DNA from: Bradyrhizobium sp. CB82
GTDB lineage: Bacteria; Pseudomonadota; Alphaproteobacteria; Rhizobiales; Xanthobacteraceae
Direction: 5' to 3'
Length of the DNA stretch: 64,000 bases
Assembly: GCF_029714405.1 (NCBI RefSeq)
Contig: NZ_CP121650.1
Coordinates: forward strand, 4,345,001-4,409,000
This document shows positions 34,270-44,033 of the stretch, one piece after another. The number at the start of each line of letters is the position of its first letter. The stretch's first letter is position 1. A program made the position numbers and the translations under genes. The notes under the pieces are model-generated. The model saw only the letters and a program-made list of their open reading frames with translations. It did no database searches and had not been told where the DNA came from.

Positions 34270-34462
34270 GGGGCTCCCCGTGCGGGATGCAAACCCCTGC
34301 CGTTGACGAATATAGCGCGATGACCGTCTGCTTCCGAGAAGATTGTTTGGCACTAGCGTCGGCTGATTGCTGCCGTGCTTCGTGGTAAGAGGCGAGGTCG
34401 CTGCAGTTGGCTCAAAGTGAGTAAGCAGGTCAAACTGCTGCAAATCATCCGGTACAGCTAAA

Positions 34463-34603
34463 GCATGATCCGGACCCGGAGCCGGGCCGTGTTGGCGCAA
34501 AGGGCGCAGCGGTTTGCCCTCGCGACAAGCGCGGAACGCGTTTGCGCGGAGATCATGCTCAACCTAATGCGCGATGACGATTCATCTCAATCGCATTGCG
34601 TTT
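34463..34603 (+). repeat. RIME-like palindromic repeat, copy 3 (expanded)
   Basis: GCATGATC (34463-34470) and GATCATGC (34551-34558) are the outer arms, but the inside is longer than in copies 1 and 2 because of an extra GC-rich segment (around 34517-34548). The second hairpin arms are AATGCGCGATGA and CAATCGCATT. It separates the tiny-gene cluster from the gene at 34695. Confidence 0.75.
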
Positions 34604-34694
34604 CAGGATGAAGATCGGATTTCCGATTCCATTTCGAACGACTTTCATCCGCGCGGGTTGGATCAATCAAGCCGGGGCACGAAGAGACCCTGTC

Positions 34695-34895
34695 ATGTTG
34701 AACCGTCGTCGTTTCAAACGCGCCCAATCTCTCGCCGAGCGCCTCCTCCATGAGGCTCGGAGCGCAAGGGAGCGCGCGAGCAGCCTGCCGCCGGGACGAG
34801 AGCGCGATGATCTCCTCAGGCAGGCGCGCAACGCGGACATCGCCGCGCATATCGACGAGTGGCTGAAATCGCCGGGCTTGCAACCGCCGGACTGA
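34695..34895 (+). CDS. Small hypothetical helical protein
   Basis: 66 residues from the ATG at 34695; longer in-frame starts exist but run into the repeat. Highly charged and helical (RFKRAQSLAERLLHEARSAR, RDDLLRQARNADIAAHIDEW), ending KSPGLQPPD, a pattern I recall in short Bradyrhizobium proteins. The ribosome site is weak. It is convergent with the alcohol dehydrogenase, 24 bases between the ends. Confidence 0.55.
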   Translation: MLNRRRFKRAQSLAERLLHEARSARERASSLPPGRERDDLLRQARNADIAAHIDEWLKSPGLQPPD

Positions 34896-34919
34896 CAGAG
34901 CAGGACGAGCGCTGCGAAA

Positions 34920-35978
34920 TCAGTTCTTCAGCACGATCCGGCCGACGACCTTGCCGGCGCGCAGAGAGTCGATCCACTTCTGGACATCGGCCATCGGCTC
35001 CTCCCGCATCGGCGTCGGCTTGATCTTGCCGGCGCGCGCGAGGGCCATCAACTCGTGGGCCTCAGCGAGCGTGCCGACCATGAATCCCTCGATGGTCATG
35101 CGCTTGTAGACCCACTGCACCATCGGCAGCGTAAACTGGCCGCCCATCAGGCCGGAGACCACGACCTTGCCGCCGCGCGCGAGCACGGACACGGCGAATG
35201 CCATCGACTTCTCGTTGCCGGCAAAATCGACGACCTCGTCGAAACCGCCGTCGGTCTCTTTCAGGATGCGCCTGATAACCTCCGGCTCGGCCGGATCGTA
35301 GGCGGTCGCCGCGCCATTCTTCAGCGCGGTGTCGCGCGCTGCAGGGCTCAGATCGGCGACCGCAATCGGCTGCTTGAACATGGCCTGCGCGAACGACAGA
35401 CCCATCATGCCAACGCCGCCGAGACCAATCAGCAGCAGGTTGCGCTGGCGCGGACGGTCGACGAGACGCTTCAGCGCACCGTAGGCGGTGACGCCCGAGC
35501 ACATCAATGTCGCGGCCTGGTTGACCGGCAGGGGGTCGTAATCGAGCAGGTATTTTGCATCCGGCACCAGCACGTGGCTGGCAAAACCGCCGTCGATCGA
35601 GACGCCAAGGAAGCGTTGCTTGACGCAGAGATTCTCATCGCCGTTGGCGCAGTCGCGGCATTGGCCGCAGCCGATCCAGGGAAAGACCGCCTTCTTGGCG
35701 TCGATGAGGTCAGCCGGAACATCGCCGCCGACTTCTTCCACCACGCCCGCGATCTCGTGGCCGAGCGTGAAGGGCAGCGTCATACCGCGCGTGGTGTCGA
35801 GCTTCTTACCGCCGCCGAGATCGGCATAGCCGTCTTGTATGTGCAGGTCGGAATGGCACAGGCCGCAGCGCTCGACGCGCACCAGCACCTCGCCTCCTTG
35901 CGGCTTGGGCGTGTCGATGATGGTCTCGCACAGAGGCGCATCGAACTTGACCAGGGACTGCCGACGCATCAACGCCAT
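34920..35978 (-). CDS. Zinc-dependent alcohol dehydrogenase
   Basis: 352 residues, GGAGG upstream of the ATG. Catalytic zinc ligands are in RCGLCHSDLH and TLGHEIAGVVEEVG; the structural zinc cysteines are in GCGQCRDCANGDENLC. The Rossmann motif is LIGLGGVGMMGLSFA. It oxidises an alcohol or reduces an aldehyde with NAD(P); substrate not readable. It stands alone, separated from rsmA by a repeat element. Confidence 0.92.
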   Translation of the reverse strand: MALMRRQSLVKFDAPLCETIIDTPKPQGGEVLVRVERCGLCHSDLHIQDGYADLGGGKKLDTTRGMTLPFTLGHEIAGVVEEVGGDVPADLIDAKKAVFPWIGCGQCRDCANGDENLCVKQRFLGVSIDGGFASHVLVPDAKYLLDYDPLPVNQAATLMCSGVTAYGALKRLVDRPRQRNLLLIGLGGVGMMGLSFAQAMFKQPIAVADLSPAARDTALKNGAATAYDPAEPEVIRRILKETDGGFDEVVDFAGNEKSMAFAVSVLARGGKVVVSGLMGGQFTLPMVQWVYKRMTIEGFMVGTLAEAHELMALARAGKIKPTPMREEPMADVQKWIDSLRAGKVVGRIVLKN

Positions 35979-36002
35979 TTTCCTTCCTCCGAAATTTCTG
36001 CC

Positions 36003-36102
36003 AATGCGCGATCATCGCGCTTTAGCTTATCGTTTGGCATGTTCTCTTCGGAAAACGCTGCGCACGTTGCGCTAAACGCGGCCCTCCGGGCCCGGATCAT
36101 GC
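36003..36102 (-). repeat. RIME-like palindromic repeat, copy 4 (reversed)
   Basis: Read on the minus strand it begins 1 base after the rsmA stop with GCATGATCC, runs through CGCAACGTGCGCAGCGTTTTCCGAAGAG and ends AAAGCGCGATGATCGCGCATTGG. The outer arm is degraded (GAACATGC instead of GATCATGC). Like copy 2 it abuts a stop codon. Confidence 0.75.
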
Positions 36103-36103
36103 T

Positions 36104-36958
36104 TCAGGCTTGGCTGCGTATATCGGCCAATTCACGCGCCATGGCAACAAAGCCCGCGACCGGAATGGTCTCGGCGCGCCGCGTCGCATCGACGCCGGCG
36201 GCCGCAGCCAGTCGCGCCGGATCGGCCTGAAGCGATTTCAGGCTCTGGCGAAGCATCTTGCGGCGCTGGCCGAAGGCGGCGGCCGCGACCTGTTCGAGCA
36301 GCCGGCGGTCGCAGGGCAGAGGCGTCGCGCGCGGCAGGAGACGCACGACGGAGGAGGTGACCTTTGGCGGCGGCACGAAGGCCGATGGCGAGATGTCGAA
36401 CAGGATCTTGGGATAAGTGCGCCAGTTGGCGAGCACACCGAGCCGGCCATAGGCCTCCTCGTTCTCGCGCGCCACGATCCGCTCGGCGACCTCGCGCTGG
36501 AACATCAGCACCATCATCTCGTACCACGGCGGCCATGGCTCGCTGGTGAGCCATCCGATCAGCAGCTGGGTCGCGATGTTGTAGGGCAGGTTGGCGACGA
36601 TCTTCGCCTGGCGTCCTGCGAGCAGGGGCCTCGGATCGAAGGTCATGGCATCGCCATGCACGATCTCGAGCCGCCCCGGATAGCGCGCGGAAACATCCTG
36701 CAGGGCCGGGATCGCGCGCTCGTCATGCTCGATCGCGATGACGCGGGCAGCACCAAGCGCGAGCAGGGCGCGCGTCAATCCGCCCGGGCCCGGACCGATC
36801 TCGACGATCGTCGAATCCTCGAGCGGCGCGGCGGCCCGCGCGATGCGCGCCGTCAGGTTGAGGTCGAGGAGGAAGTTCTGGCCCAGCGACTTGCGGGCCG
36901 ATAGCGAATGCTGGCGAATGACCTCGCGAAGCGGCGGGAGGTCGTCGATCGCGCTCAT
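36104..36958 (-). CDS. rsmA: 16S rRNA dimethyladenosine transferase RsmA (KsgA)
   Basis: 284 residues. [20 protein letters not shown], motif [16 protein letters not shown] and the catalytic [11 protein letters not shown] identify the family. It dimethylates two adenosines near the 3' end of 16S rRNA in late 30S assembly. Its ATG overlaps the pdxA stop by four bases. It is the last gene of the lptF-lptG-lptD-surA-pdxA-rsmA run. Confidence 0.97.
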   Translation of the reverse strand: MSAIDDLPPLREVIRQHSLSARKSLGQNFLLDLNLTARIARAAAPLEDSTIVEIGPGPGGLTRALLALGAARVIAIEHDERAIPALQDVSARYPGRLEIVHGDAMTFDPRPLLAGRQAKIVANLPYNIATQLLIGWLTSEPWPPWYEMMVLMFQREVAERIVARENEEAYGRLGVLANWRTYPKILFDISPSAFVPPPKVTSSVVRLLPRATPLPCDRRLLEQVAAAAFGQRRKMLRQSLKSLQADPARLAAAAGVDATRRAETIPVAGFVAMARELADIRSQA

Positions 36959-37956
36959 GCCGGTTGCGCGGCCATGCGGCTTGCGAGCTGCAGCGCGGCG
37001 ATCAGGCTTGCGGGATTGGCCTTGCCCGTGCCTGCGATATCGAACGCCGTGCCGTGATCCGGCGATGTCCTGATGAAGGGCAGGCCGAGCGTGACGTTGA
37101 CCGCGTCGTCGAAGGCCAGCGTCTTGATCGGGATCAGCGCCTGATCGTGATACATGCAGACCGCGCAGTCATAGGTTTTTCGCACGGCGTCGTGGAACAT
37201 GGTGTCGGCCGGCAGGGGACCTCTGGCCTCGATGCCGTCGTTGCGCAAGATCTTGATCGCCGGCGTGACGATGGTCTGCTCCTCGTCGCCGAGCGAGCCG
37301 TCCTCGCCGGCATGTGGGTTGAGGCCGGAGATCGCGATGCGCGGCCGGCCGATGCCGAAACGCGATTTCAGCTCGGCTGCGACAATGCGCACCGTCGAGA
37401 CGATCAGCTCGCGCGAGAGCTGCGCCAGCGCGTCACGCAGCGAAAGATGAATGGTCACCGGCACCACCGCAAGGCGTGGCGACCACAGCATCATCACCGG
37501 TTGCGGCGCGCGTCCATCCTGTTCGGCGAGCTCGGCGAGAAATTCGGTGTGGCCGGGATGGCGGAAGCCCGCGCGGTAGAGCACGCTCTTGGCGATCGGG
37601 TTGGTGACGACGGCGCCGGCGCGGCCTTCGCGGACGTCGGCGACGGCCTGGCGAATGGAGGCGAGCGCTGCGGCCGCGCTGGTCTCGTCGGGCCGGCCCG
37701 GATCGGCCGTTGCGATCTCTCCGGTCGCAACCACCGGCAGCGCGTCGGGGAAGGCGGCGACCGCCTCCTCTGCGCGTACGCGCGCGACCTTGATATCGGC
37801 GCCGAGTGCCTTGGCGCGGCGCGCGATCAGCGCGTCATCGCCGAGCAGATAGAAGGCGGGCAACGCCAACTCGTTGCGGCGCAGCCAGGCCGCGATCGTG
37901 ATGTCGGGGCCGATGCCGGCAGGCTCGCCCAGGGTCAGCGCGAGAGGCCTTGCCAT
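36955..37956 (-). CDS. pdxA: 4-hydroxythreonine-4-phosphate dehydrogenase
   Basis: 333 residues from the ATG at 37956 ([18 protein letters not shown]), which overlaps the TGA of the preceding gene; a TTG one codon earlier is also possible. [11 protein letters not shown] and [14 protein letters not shown] carry the metal-binding histidines, and [19 protein letters not shown] is the family signature. It makes the precursor of pyridoxal phosphate from 4-phosphohydroxy-L-threonine. Partner pdx genes are not in the window. Confidence 0.96.
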   Translation of the reverse strand: MARPLALTLGEPAGIGPDITIAAWLRRNELALPAFYLLGDDALIARRAKALGADIKVARVRAEEAVAAFPDALPVVATGEIATADPGRPDETSAAAALASIRQAVADVREGRAGAVVTNPIAKSVLYRAGFRHPGHTEFLAELAEQDGRAPQPVMMLWSPRLAVVPVTIHLSLRDALAQLSRELIVSTVRIVAAELKSRFGIGRPRIAISGLNPHAGEDGSLGDEEQTIVTPAIKILRNDGIEARGPLPADTMFHDAVRKTYDCAVCMYHDQALIPIKTLAFDDAVNVTLGLPFIRTSPDHGTAFDIAGTGKANPASLIAALQLASRMAAQPA

Positions 37957-38906
37957 CAACGGTATTCGATCATCGCCGCTTTGCGGATTTCTGCCAGATA
38001 CCGCTTCGAAGTCTTCTCGTACTTCTCACCGTACATCTTCTCGCGGACCTCGCGCCGCTTCGGCGTGTCGATCATGGTCGGATTGCGCGCGCACAGCACG
38101 ACCATTTCGATCCCCTGCTTGGTCATCTCCGGCGGGGTGAGATGGCCAACCGGCGTGTCGTCGAGCACCTTGCGAAGCGCCTCGGGCAGATCCGCGGTGG
38201 TCTTGGTGACGCTATCGCGGATTGCCGCGTTGGGCGTCGAGCGGAACAGCGAATTGGCTTCGTCGCAGCTCGCGATGCGGCTGCGATACAATTCGGCCTC
38301 CTTCTTCCGCGTCTCGATCGCAGCCTCCGACGAGCCGTGCGGCACGATCAGGACGATCGGCTGCATCTTGTATTCAAACCCCTCAACCTGCAGCTTTTCG
38401 CCGCTCTGGGATTGCACGGCGGCGGCGACATCGCGCTCACCGACCTGCAGCTGTTCCTTGAAGCGGCCGCGCACGAGGCTGGTCCACACCATTTCGGCGC
38501 GCATGCGGCTCTTCAGCGTGTCCGGCCGTATGCCCTTGACCTCGAGAGATTTGGAGAGCTGGTCCGGCGTGATGCGCATGCGCTGCGCCATGCCGGCGTA
38601 GGACTGGTCGACATCGGAGCTGGTTGGCTCGACACCGTATTTCTTGCCTTCCTTGATCTTCACCTTCTCGTCGATCAGCTCGTTGATGACGTCTTTCCGG
38701 GACTGGCTCTTCTGACCCGACAGCATGTCCAGCTTCGTGCGCTGCTCGATGTCGAAATCGGTGATCGGCTCGCCATTGACCATGACGACGACGGTCTGCG
38801 CCTGCGACGGGACAGAGCCGCCGGTCAGGAGCAGCGCCGTGCCGAGCGCGATGAGGAGAAGGCGATGGACTCGCAATGTGGTCGTCATGGATGTCGTCGC
38901 TCGCAT
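37956..38906 (-). CDS. SurA-like periplasmic peptidyl-prolyl isomerase/chaperone
   Basis: 316 residues with a signal peptide ending GSVPSQA near residue 36. VVMVNGEPITDFDIEQRTKLD is the SurA N-domain start, and the C-terminal part (about 165-260) is in the position of a parvulin PPIase domain but is diverged. SurA chaperones outer-membrane proteins; its position just after lptD, an outer-membrane beta-barrel, supports this. Start at 38906 or 38888; neither has a good ribosome site. Confidence 0.85.
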   Translation of the reverse strand: MRATTSMTTTLRVHRLLLIALGTALLLTGGSVPSQAQTVVVMVNGEPITDFDIEQRTKLDMLSGQKSQSRKDVINELIDEKVKIKEGKKYGVEPTSSDVDQSYAGMAQRMRITPDQLSKSLEVKGIRPDTLKSRMRAEMVWTSLVRGRFKEQLQVGERDVAAAVQSQSGEKLQVEGFEYKMQPIVLIVPHGSSEAAIETRKKEAELYRSRIASCDEANSLFRSTPNAAIRDSVTKTTADLPEALRKVLDDTPVGHLTPPEMTKQGIEMVVLCARNPTMIDTPKRREVREKMYGEKYEKTSKRYLAEIRKAAMIEYR

Positions 38907-38944
38907 ACTTGCGATCCGAACAAGCCCCGCAGAGTCAAATCGAT

Positions 38945-41431
38945 TTACTGCATGCCGGCGGAGCTGCTGGTTCCCGAGGAGTTCGCCAGCGTCCGCAGGC
39001 CGATCTGGAACATGAACGCGTGGCTCAGAACAGGCGGGGTGCTGCCCGCCGAGTAGCTATAGGACGTTACATAGTTCGCCGCCAGCACGAAGCAATCGTC
39101 GACATAGCCGGCGCCGACCACGTATTGATTGATCTTGTTGGCCTCGAGGTCCCAGCGCGCCGAGCCCTGGACCACCCAGTTGGCTGCGACCTTCACCGAG
39201 GCGGTGGTGAGGATGCCCTCGCGGCGGGTCAGGTAGCCGAGTTCCGGCTGCGCCGCATAATTGCCGTAGATCATGCTGACCGACCAGCGGTCGAAATTGG
39301 CGCGGCCTTCAGCCTCGAAGCGCTGGACGTTCCAGGTCTGCTCGTCGAACCGGCCGCGGACGCTGAACGTGTAGGTCCGGTTCGGCGAATAGCCGACGCT
39401 CGCGACATAATCGGATCGCGGCTTGTCGAGACCTGAATCCAGACCGGTATTGATCGAATCCTGGACGGCGAAGGAGTTCAGGCCGAACAGCTGGTAGGAC
39501 TGTCCGAACAGCGCCTTGACGGTGCCGCCCTTGTCGAACTGGGTGGTGGCCTGCACGCCGACATTGGCGCGGCCGCCGCCCTCGACGCGATCGTAGCCCG
39601 AGAACTTGTCGACGCTGAACAAATTGCTCGCGTCGAACACCATGCTCTGCGCGTCCTCGTTGGGAAACTTGCCGGCATAGGTCTCGTTCGGACGGATGAT
39701 GACCTGCGCGATCGGCTCGACCACCGTCGAGCCCCACGGCTGCACGTTGATGAAGGGGTAGCGGTACTCGAGGCCGACCGTCGGCATCAGGCGCAGCGCC
39801 TGGGTGTCGCCGACCGGCAGGAAGTTCGACACGCCCGGCTGGTTCGAGACCGAGGAGTTGATCGCGTCGGCGCGAACAATGGCGAAAGGCGTCCAGATTT
39901 CACCGAAGGGATCGGTGAAGGACTTCCGCCACTGCGCTTCCGCCGTCAGACGCGTGTAGGTGCCGGGGAAGCCACGCAACAGACATTGCGAGGGCGTGCG
40001 CGCGGCGGGATCTGCCGAGGTGATGGTGCAGAGCCCGGTGGTGTTGGCGAGCGTCGTGATCGGGTCGAACACGGCGTCGTTACGCGTCAGGTTGACGAAG
40101 TTGGTCTTGTAGGAGAACTCGCCGCCGAAGACCGGGTAGTTGAGCACGTTCGAGTAGTCGATCACGGGGTAGATGACCGGCACCTGGCCCTGGTTGCCCG
40201 AGAAGCTCAGGTAATACATGGTGCGCGCGTCGAAGAAGCTGCGATTGCCAACGCCCGTCAGGTAGAGCTGCGAGATCGCTTCCGTCGGCAGGCTCAGGAA
40301 CGAGGAGAACGGATCGCGGTACTGCGACAGCCGGTAGTCCGACATGAAGTAGTAGTCGGAGAGCAGGACGCCGTCCCAGCCCCAGACCCATTTGTCGTTC
40401 AGCGCGAACTGGCCCTTGGTCTCGACGCCGCCGCGGAACTGGCGGTCGCCGGGCTGGCCGGCGAACTGGCCGGGGTCGAGTTGGTCGATGCCGTAGACGC
40501 GGATCTGGTAGGCGCCGTCGATCAGGCGCTGGCGGAATTCGGCCTGCATCAGCACGCCCTGCTTGGACGTGATGCGTGGGTTGAAGGTCGCGTCCATATC
40601 GGGCGCGATCGCCCAGTAGAACGGGATTTCGACGCCGTAACCGAACTGCGTGTAGGACGTGAAGCCCGGCATCAGGAAGCCGGTCTTGCGCTTCACCGTC
40701 GGGTCGGGCGTCGAGAAGTACGGCATGTAGGCGAGCGGCACGCCGAAGAATTCGAGCTGCGCCGTCTCGAAGTACAGCATCTTCTCCTGCTGGTCGTGGA
40801 TGATGCGGGCACCCTTGACCTGCCACAGCGGCGGCTTCTTCGGATCGTCCCTACACGGAGCGCAAGCCGTGTAGACGCCGTTCTCGAACACCGTGTAGTT
40901 GCCGCTGGAGCGGTCGGCGCGGCTCGCGGCCATACGGGTCTGGTCGGCGGTGTCCACGCGCAGCGAATCGACGAACCCGTCGCGGTAGTCGTCGGACAGA
41001 TCCATGATCTCGGCATAGGTGATCTTGCCGTCGGCATCCGTCATGCGGATGTTGCCTTCGGCATGGAGCCGCTTGGTCTTCTGGTCGTAGATGACCTTGT
41101 CGGCCTCGACGCTGGTGCCGTTGTAGAACAGCTGGACGTTGCCGACCGCCGAGACGCGCGAATTGTTGTAGTCGTAGTCGACCTCGGTCGCCTGCACGAG
41201 CATCTGGTTGTCGTTGGCGGCCTTCGGCGGCTTCGGTCGCGGCGGCAGCGGATTGTAGGTGAAGCTCTGCGCGGCCGCAGGCACGGTCGCGGCAAGATCG
41301 AGCAATCCACCCAGCGCGAGCGCGGCAACGAAGGCGAGCAGGAGGCTACGGGCAGGCAAGCCACGTCCGTTCGCGCGCACCACGGTGCGCAGCGCCAATT
41401 CAGACACATGCCCTCGGCGGACGGCAGTCAC
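38945..41431 (-). CDS. lptD: LPS-assembly protein LptD
   Basis: 828 residues from a GTG at 41431, which overlaps the lptG stop (TAGTG) and has AGGAGG 8 bases upstream. After an Ala-rich signal region (LLAFVAALALGGLLDLAATV), the OstA beta-jellyroll domain (about 60-200: NQMLVQATEVDYDYNNSRVS and DADGKITYAEIMDLSDDYRD) is followed by a beta-barrel rich in aromatic strands to the C-terminus. It is the outer-membrane translocon for lipopolysaccharide, together with LptE. Its neighbours encode the inner-membrane LptF and LptG of the same machine. Confidence 0.96.
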   Translation of the reverse strand: MTAVRRGHVSELALRTVVRANGRGLPARSLLLAFVAALALGGLLDLAATVPAAAQSFTYNPLPPRPKPPKAANDNQMLVQATEVDYDYNNSRVSAVGNVQLFYNGTSVEADKVIYDQKTKRLHAEGNIRMTDADGKITYAEIMDLSDDYRDGFVDSLRVDTADQTRMAASRADRSSGNYTVFENGVYTACAPCRDDPKKPPLWQVKGARIIHDQQEKMLYFETAQLEFFGVPLAYMPYFSTPDPTVKRKTGFLMPGFTSYTQFGYGVEIPFYWAIAPDMDATFNPRITSKQGVLMQAEFRQRLIDGAYQIRVYGIDQLDPGQFAGQPGDRQFRGGVETKGQFALNDKWVWGWDGVLLSDYYFMSDYRLSQYRDPFSSFLSLPTEAISQLYLTGVGNRSFFDARTMYYLSFSGNQGQVPVIYPVIDYSNVLNYPVFGGEFSYKTNFVNLTRNDAVFDPITTLANTTGLCTITSADPAARTPSQCLLRGFPGTYTRLTAEAQWRKSFTDPFGEIWTPFAIVRADAINSSVSNQPGVSNFLPVGDTQALRLMPTVGLEYRYPFINVQPWGSTVVEPIAQVIIRPNETYAGKFPNEDAQSMVFDASNLFSVDKFSGYDRVEGGGRANVGVQATTQFDKGGTVKALFGQSYQLFGLNSFAVQDSINTGLDSGLDKPRSDYVASVGYSPNRTYTFSVRGRFDEQTWNVQRFEAEGRANFDRWSVSMIYGNYAAQPELGYLTRREGILTTASVKVAANWVVQGSARWDLEANKINQYVVGAGYVDDCFVLAANYVTSYSYSAGSTPPVLSHAFMFQIGLRTLANSSGTSSSAGMQ

Positions 41432-42528
41432 TATCCGTCCTCCTGATAGAGCAAGGCCAAAAAGCCGGTGAGGCCACCCACGACAACGGGCAGCCACGCC
41501 GCAGCGATCGGATGCATCAACTCAGCCTTGCTCAAATCCTCAGTAACTTTGGACAGCACGTAGAGCAGAAAGCCTGCGCCTACGCCACTCAAAACCATCT
41601 TCTGCACGCCGCCCATCCGGAAGAAGCGCAACGATACGGAAGCTGCCAGCATCACCATCGCTGCAAGCAGAAACGGCTGCGCCAGAAGCTTATGGTACTG
41701 GAGTCGATATCCGGCTGTCGCGAAGCCCGAGCTTTCGGACGAACGGATGTAGCTCGGTAGTTGCCAAAAGGACACAGTCTCAGGTGTGGAAAAGCTGTTG
41801 CGGACCTGCGCTTCGGTCAGCGTCGTGGGAATCTCCAGGCGGTCCTGGTCGACGGGCGGCGCATCCAAAGAGAAACGCCGCACGGTCCTGAACACCCAGC
41901 GGCCATCCTCCAGCGTCGCCTCGCGCGCCTCGATGCGCTCCTTGAAGTGATATTCTGTATCAAACCGGAACAGAGTCAGGCCTGTCAGCCTGATGCCCTG
42001 CTGCTCGCTGCGCGCGGCGTTGATGATGACCTGGCCTTCGCTGGTGACCTGGTTGAGCCAGAAGCCGGAGGCGTCCTGGATGCCGCCGCCCGGCGCCGAG
42101 CCGAACAGCTCGGCCTCCATGCGCTTGGAGAGCTCGCGCAGATTCGCCGACATCGGATTGTAGGCAATCGTCGCGATCACCCCGATCACGAGCGCGCTGC
42201 CGAGCGCGGGCGAGATGAACTGCCACGCCGAGATGCCGGCGGCGCGCGCGACCACGAGCTCGAGCCGGCGGGAGAGGGCCAGGTAGCAGGTCATGGCGCC
42301 GATCAGCATGCAGAACGGCGTCAGCTTCTCCAAGAGCTGCGGCACCCGGAATAGCGAGGTCTCGGCCACCATGATCGCGGAGGCGGAGGCCAGGCCGGAG
42401 GTCTTGCGAACCATCTCGATATAGTCGACCAGCACCAGCAGCAGGAAAATGCCCGCGAACACGCCGAGCGCCGCGACGACGAAGCGGCCCGCGAAATAGC
42501 GTCCGAGCGTGTTGGTGAGCATGCTCAT
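41431..42528 (-). CDS. lptG: LPS export ABC permease LptG
   Basis: 365 residues from the ATG at 42528 (MSMLTNTLGRYFAGRF), overlapping the lptF stop by four bases. Two groups of three helices flank a periplasmic beta-jellyroll, as in YjgP/YjgQ proteins. It pairs with LptF and the LptB ATPase (not in the window) to extract LPS from the inner membrane. Its stop is embedded in the lptD start. Confidence 0.95.
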   Translation of the reverse strand: MSMLTNTLGRYFAGRFVVAALGVFAGIFLLLVLVDYIEMVRKTSGLASASAIMVAETSLFRVPQLLEKLTPFCMLIGAMTCYLALSRRLELVVARAAGISAWQFISPALGSALVIGVIATIAYNPMSANLRELSKRMEAELFGSAPGGGIQDASGFWLNQVTSEGQVIINAARSEQQGIRLTGLTLFRFDTEYHFKERIEAREATLEDGRWVFRTVRRFSLDAPPVDQDRLEIPTTLTEAQVRNSFSTPETVSFWQLPSYIRSSESSGFATAGYRLQYHKLLAQPFLLAAMVMLAASVSLRFFRMGGVQKMVLSGVGAGFLLYVLSKVTEDLSKAELMHPIAAAWLPVVVGGLTGFLALLYQEDG

Positions 42529-43694
42529 GCGGCGACCGGACGTCGGAACAGCCGCGCAAGGCGTGCGTTCGATCTGTTGATGGCTTCCATGAGGCGAGGG
42601 GGCGGCTCGACCACGATGCCGCCGAGGATCATCCACAGCCCAACGCCGATGGCACCCATGACCATCGCGTACTGGACCAGCACCGGGCCGGGCGACTTCA
42701 CCGCCATCACCGAGCAGGCGAAGCCGATCATGCGCAGGCCGAACACCGCGACGATTGACGAACCGATCGAGAAGTTGCGGCTCTGGCGGGTGGTGCGAGG
42801 TGCGCCGAGGAAGGCGAATGTCAGTGCGGCAAAGGCGAAGGGATAGATCGGCGCCAACAGGCTGTCATGCAAGGCCGCGCGGAACTGCCCGGGAATCTGC
42901 TTGTAGACGGGGTCGTCCTCGGACGGCGCGAACAGCTCCCACAGATAGCGTTCGCGAATGCCGAGCGTGACGTCGCGGCCCTGGTTGGAGAACTTCGACA
43001 TGTCGAAGCCGTGGCGGGCGAAGGTCACGAGGGCGGGATCACGCTTGCCGACCTCGAAGCGCTGCAGGTTGCCGTCCTCCAGCACCAAGATGGTCTCGCC
43101 GCCGCTCTTCACCACCGTGCCGCGCTCGGCGACGATCGAGTTGCGCTCCTTCGGATCGCGGCGATCGTCGATGAAGATGCCGGCCATGATGCCGCCGGGC
43201 TGGCGCTCGCGAATCCGGATCGTGAGATTCTGGTCGAGCTGGGCGAAGCGGCCGGGCTGCAGGATGTTGGTGAGGACGTCGGCGGTGATCTCGGCGTCCC
43301 ATTGCTTGATCCGCCGCATGCCGTCGGGAGCGAGATAGGCGGCGATGAAGGCGACCAGCAGCGCGACCACGCAGGTGGCGTAGAAAAACGGATAGAACAG
43401 CCGGAACGGCGACAAGCCGGCGGCATTCATCACGATGATCTCGGAATCGGTGGCGAGTTTGTTCAGCGTATGCGAGATCGCGATCATCAGCGCGATCGGC
43501 GAGATGATCAGCACGAGCGCCGGAATCACCAGGCTGGTGATGCCGAGGAAGGTCAGGATGGTCTGCCCCTGACTCGTCATCAGGTCGATGCCGCGCAACG
43601 CCTGCGTAATCCAGATCACACCGGTGAGGCTGACCAGGACCAGCGCAAACGACGCCAGCGTCGTGCGGAAAATATACCTGTCGATCGACCCCAT
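42525..43694 (-). CDS. lptF: LPS export ABC permease LptF
   Basis: 389 residues. YIFRTTLASFALVLVSLTGV starts the first helix, and the same three-helix/jellyroll/three-helix layout as LptG is seen. The order lptF-lptG with a four-base overlap is near universal. It is the first gene of the minus-strand run of six envelope and maturation genes. Confidence 0.95.
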   Translation of the reverse strand: MGSIDRYIFRTTLASFALVLVSLTGVIWITQALRGIDLMTSQGQTILTFLGITSLVIPALVLIISPIALMIAISHTLNKLATDSEIIVMNAAGLSPFRLFYPFFYATCVVALLVAFIAAYLAPDGMRRIKQWDAEITADVLTNILQPGRFAQLDQNLTIRIRERQPGGIMAGIFIDDRRDPKERNSIVAERGTVVKSGGETILVLEDGNLQRFEVGKRDPALVTFARHGFDMSKFSNQGRDVTLGIRERYLWELFAPSEDDPVYKQIPGQFRAALHDSLLAPIYPFAFAALTFAFLGAPRTTRQSRNFSIGSSIVAVFGLRMIGFACSVMAVKSPGPVLVQYAMVMGAIGVGLWMILGGIVVEPPPRLMEAINRSNARLARLFRRPVAA

Positions 43695-44033
43695 GCGCTA
43701 CCGCACGATCCCCACAAGGCCCCTTCTGGGTCCCAAATTCCGGACGTCCCGACCCATCCCGAAAGGGGGCCCCAAGGGTCGTTCTGCCACGTCTTTCACC
43801 ACGTCACACTCTCAGTACCATCCCTTTGATCCGTCAACAAAATGGCTGCCCCGTGGCACCCTCGATCTACGGTTAATATTTCCCTCGTTGTGGCCCGCCG
43901 GCCACGGGCAGCGCTTGGCATGCACGGTGCGGGCGGGTCATAGTACGCTCCCGATCCGTGAATCGCTGTTCAGTCGGCATCCTCAGCGGTGCCCGTGGAG
44001 CGGCAAAAGTCTCGTCTTTTTGAGGAGTTGTCC
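43695..44033. other. 339-base divergent promoter region of lptF and pepA
   Basis: No credible gene. It must carry promoters for the lptF run (minus) and pepA (plus). GGCCCCTTCTGGG...GGGGGCCCC (about 43719-43775) offers a loose palindrome. ACGGTTAATATTTCCC (about 43869) is the most AT-rich patch. GAGGAG lies 8 bases before the pepA ATG. Confidence 0.35.

Noticed and set aside
36964..38601. A 545-codon plus-strand open frame opposite pdxA and the SurA-like gene
   Set aside because: Antisense to two recognised genes. No ribosome site or conserved motif.
39986..41446. A 486-codon plus-strand frame opposite lptD
   Set aside because: Antisense shadow: rich in Val/Gly/Arg/His without a recognisable domain.
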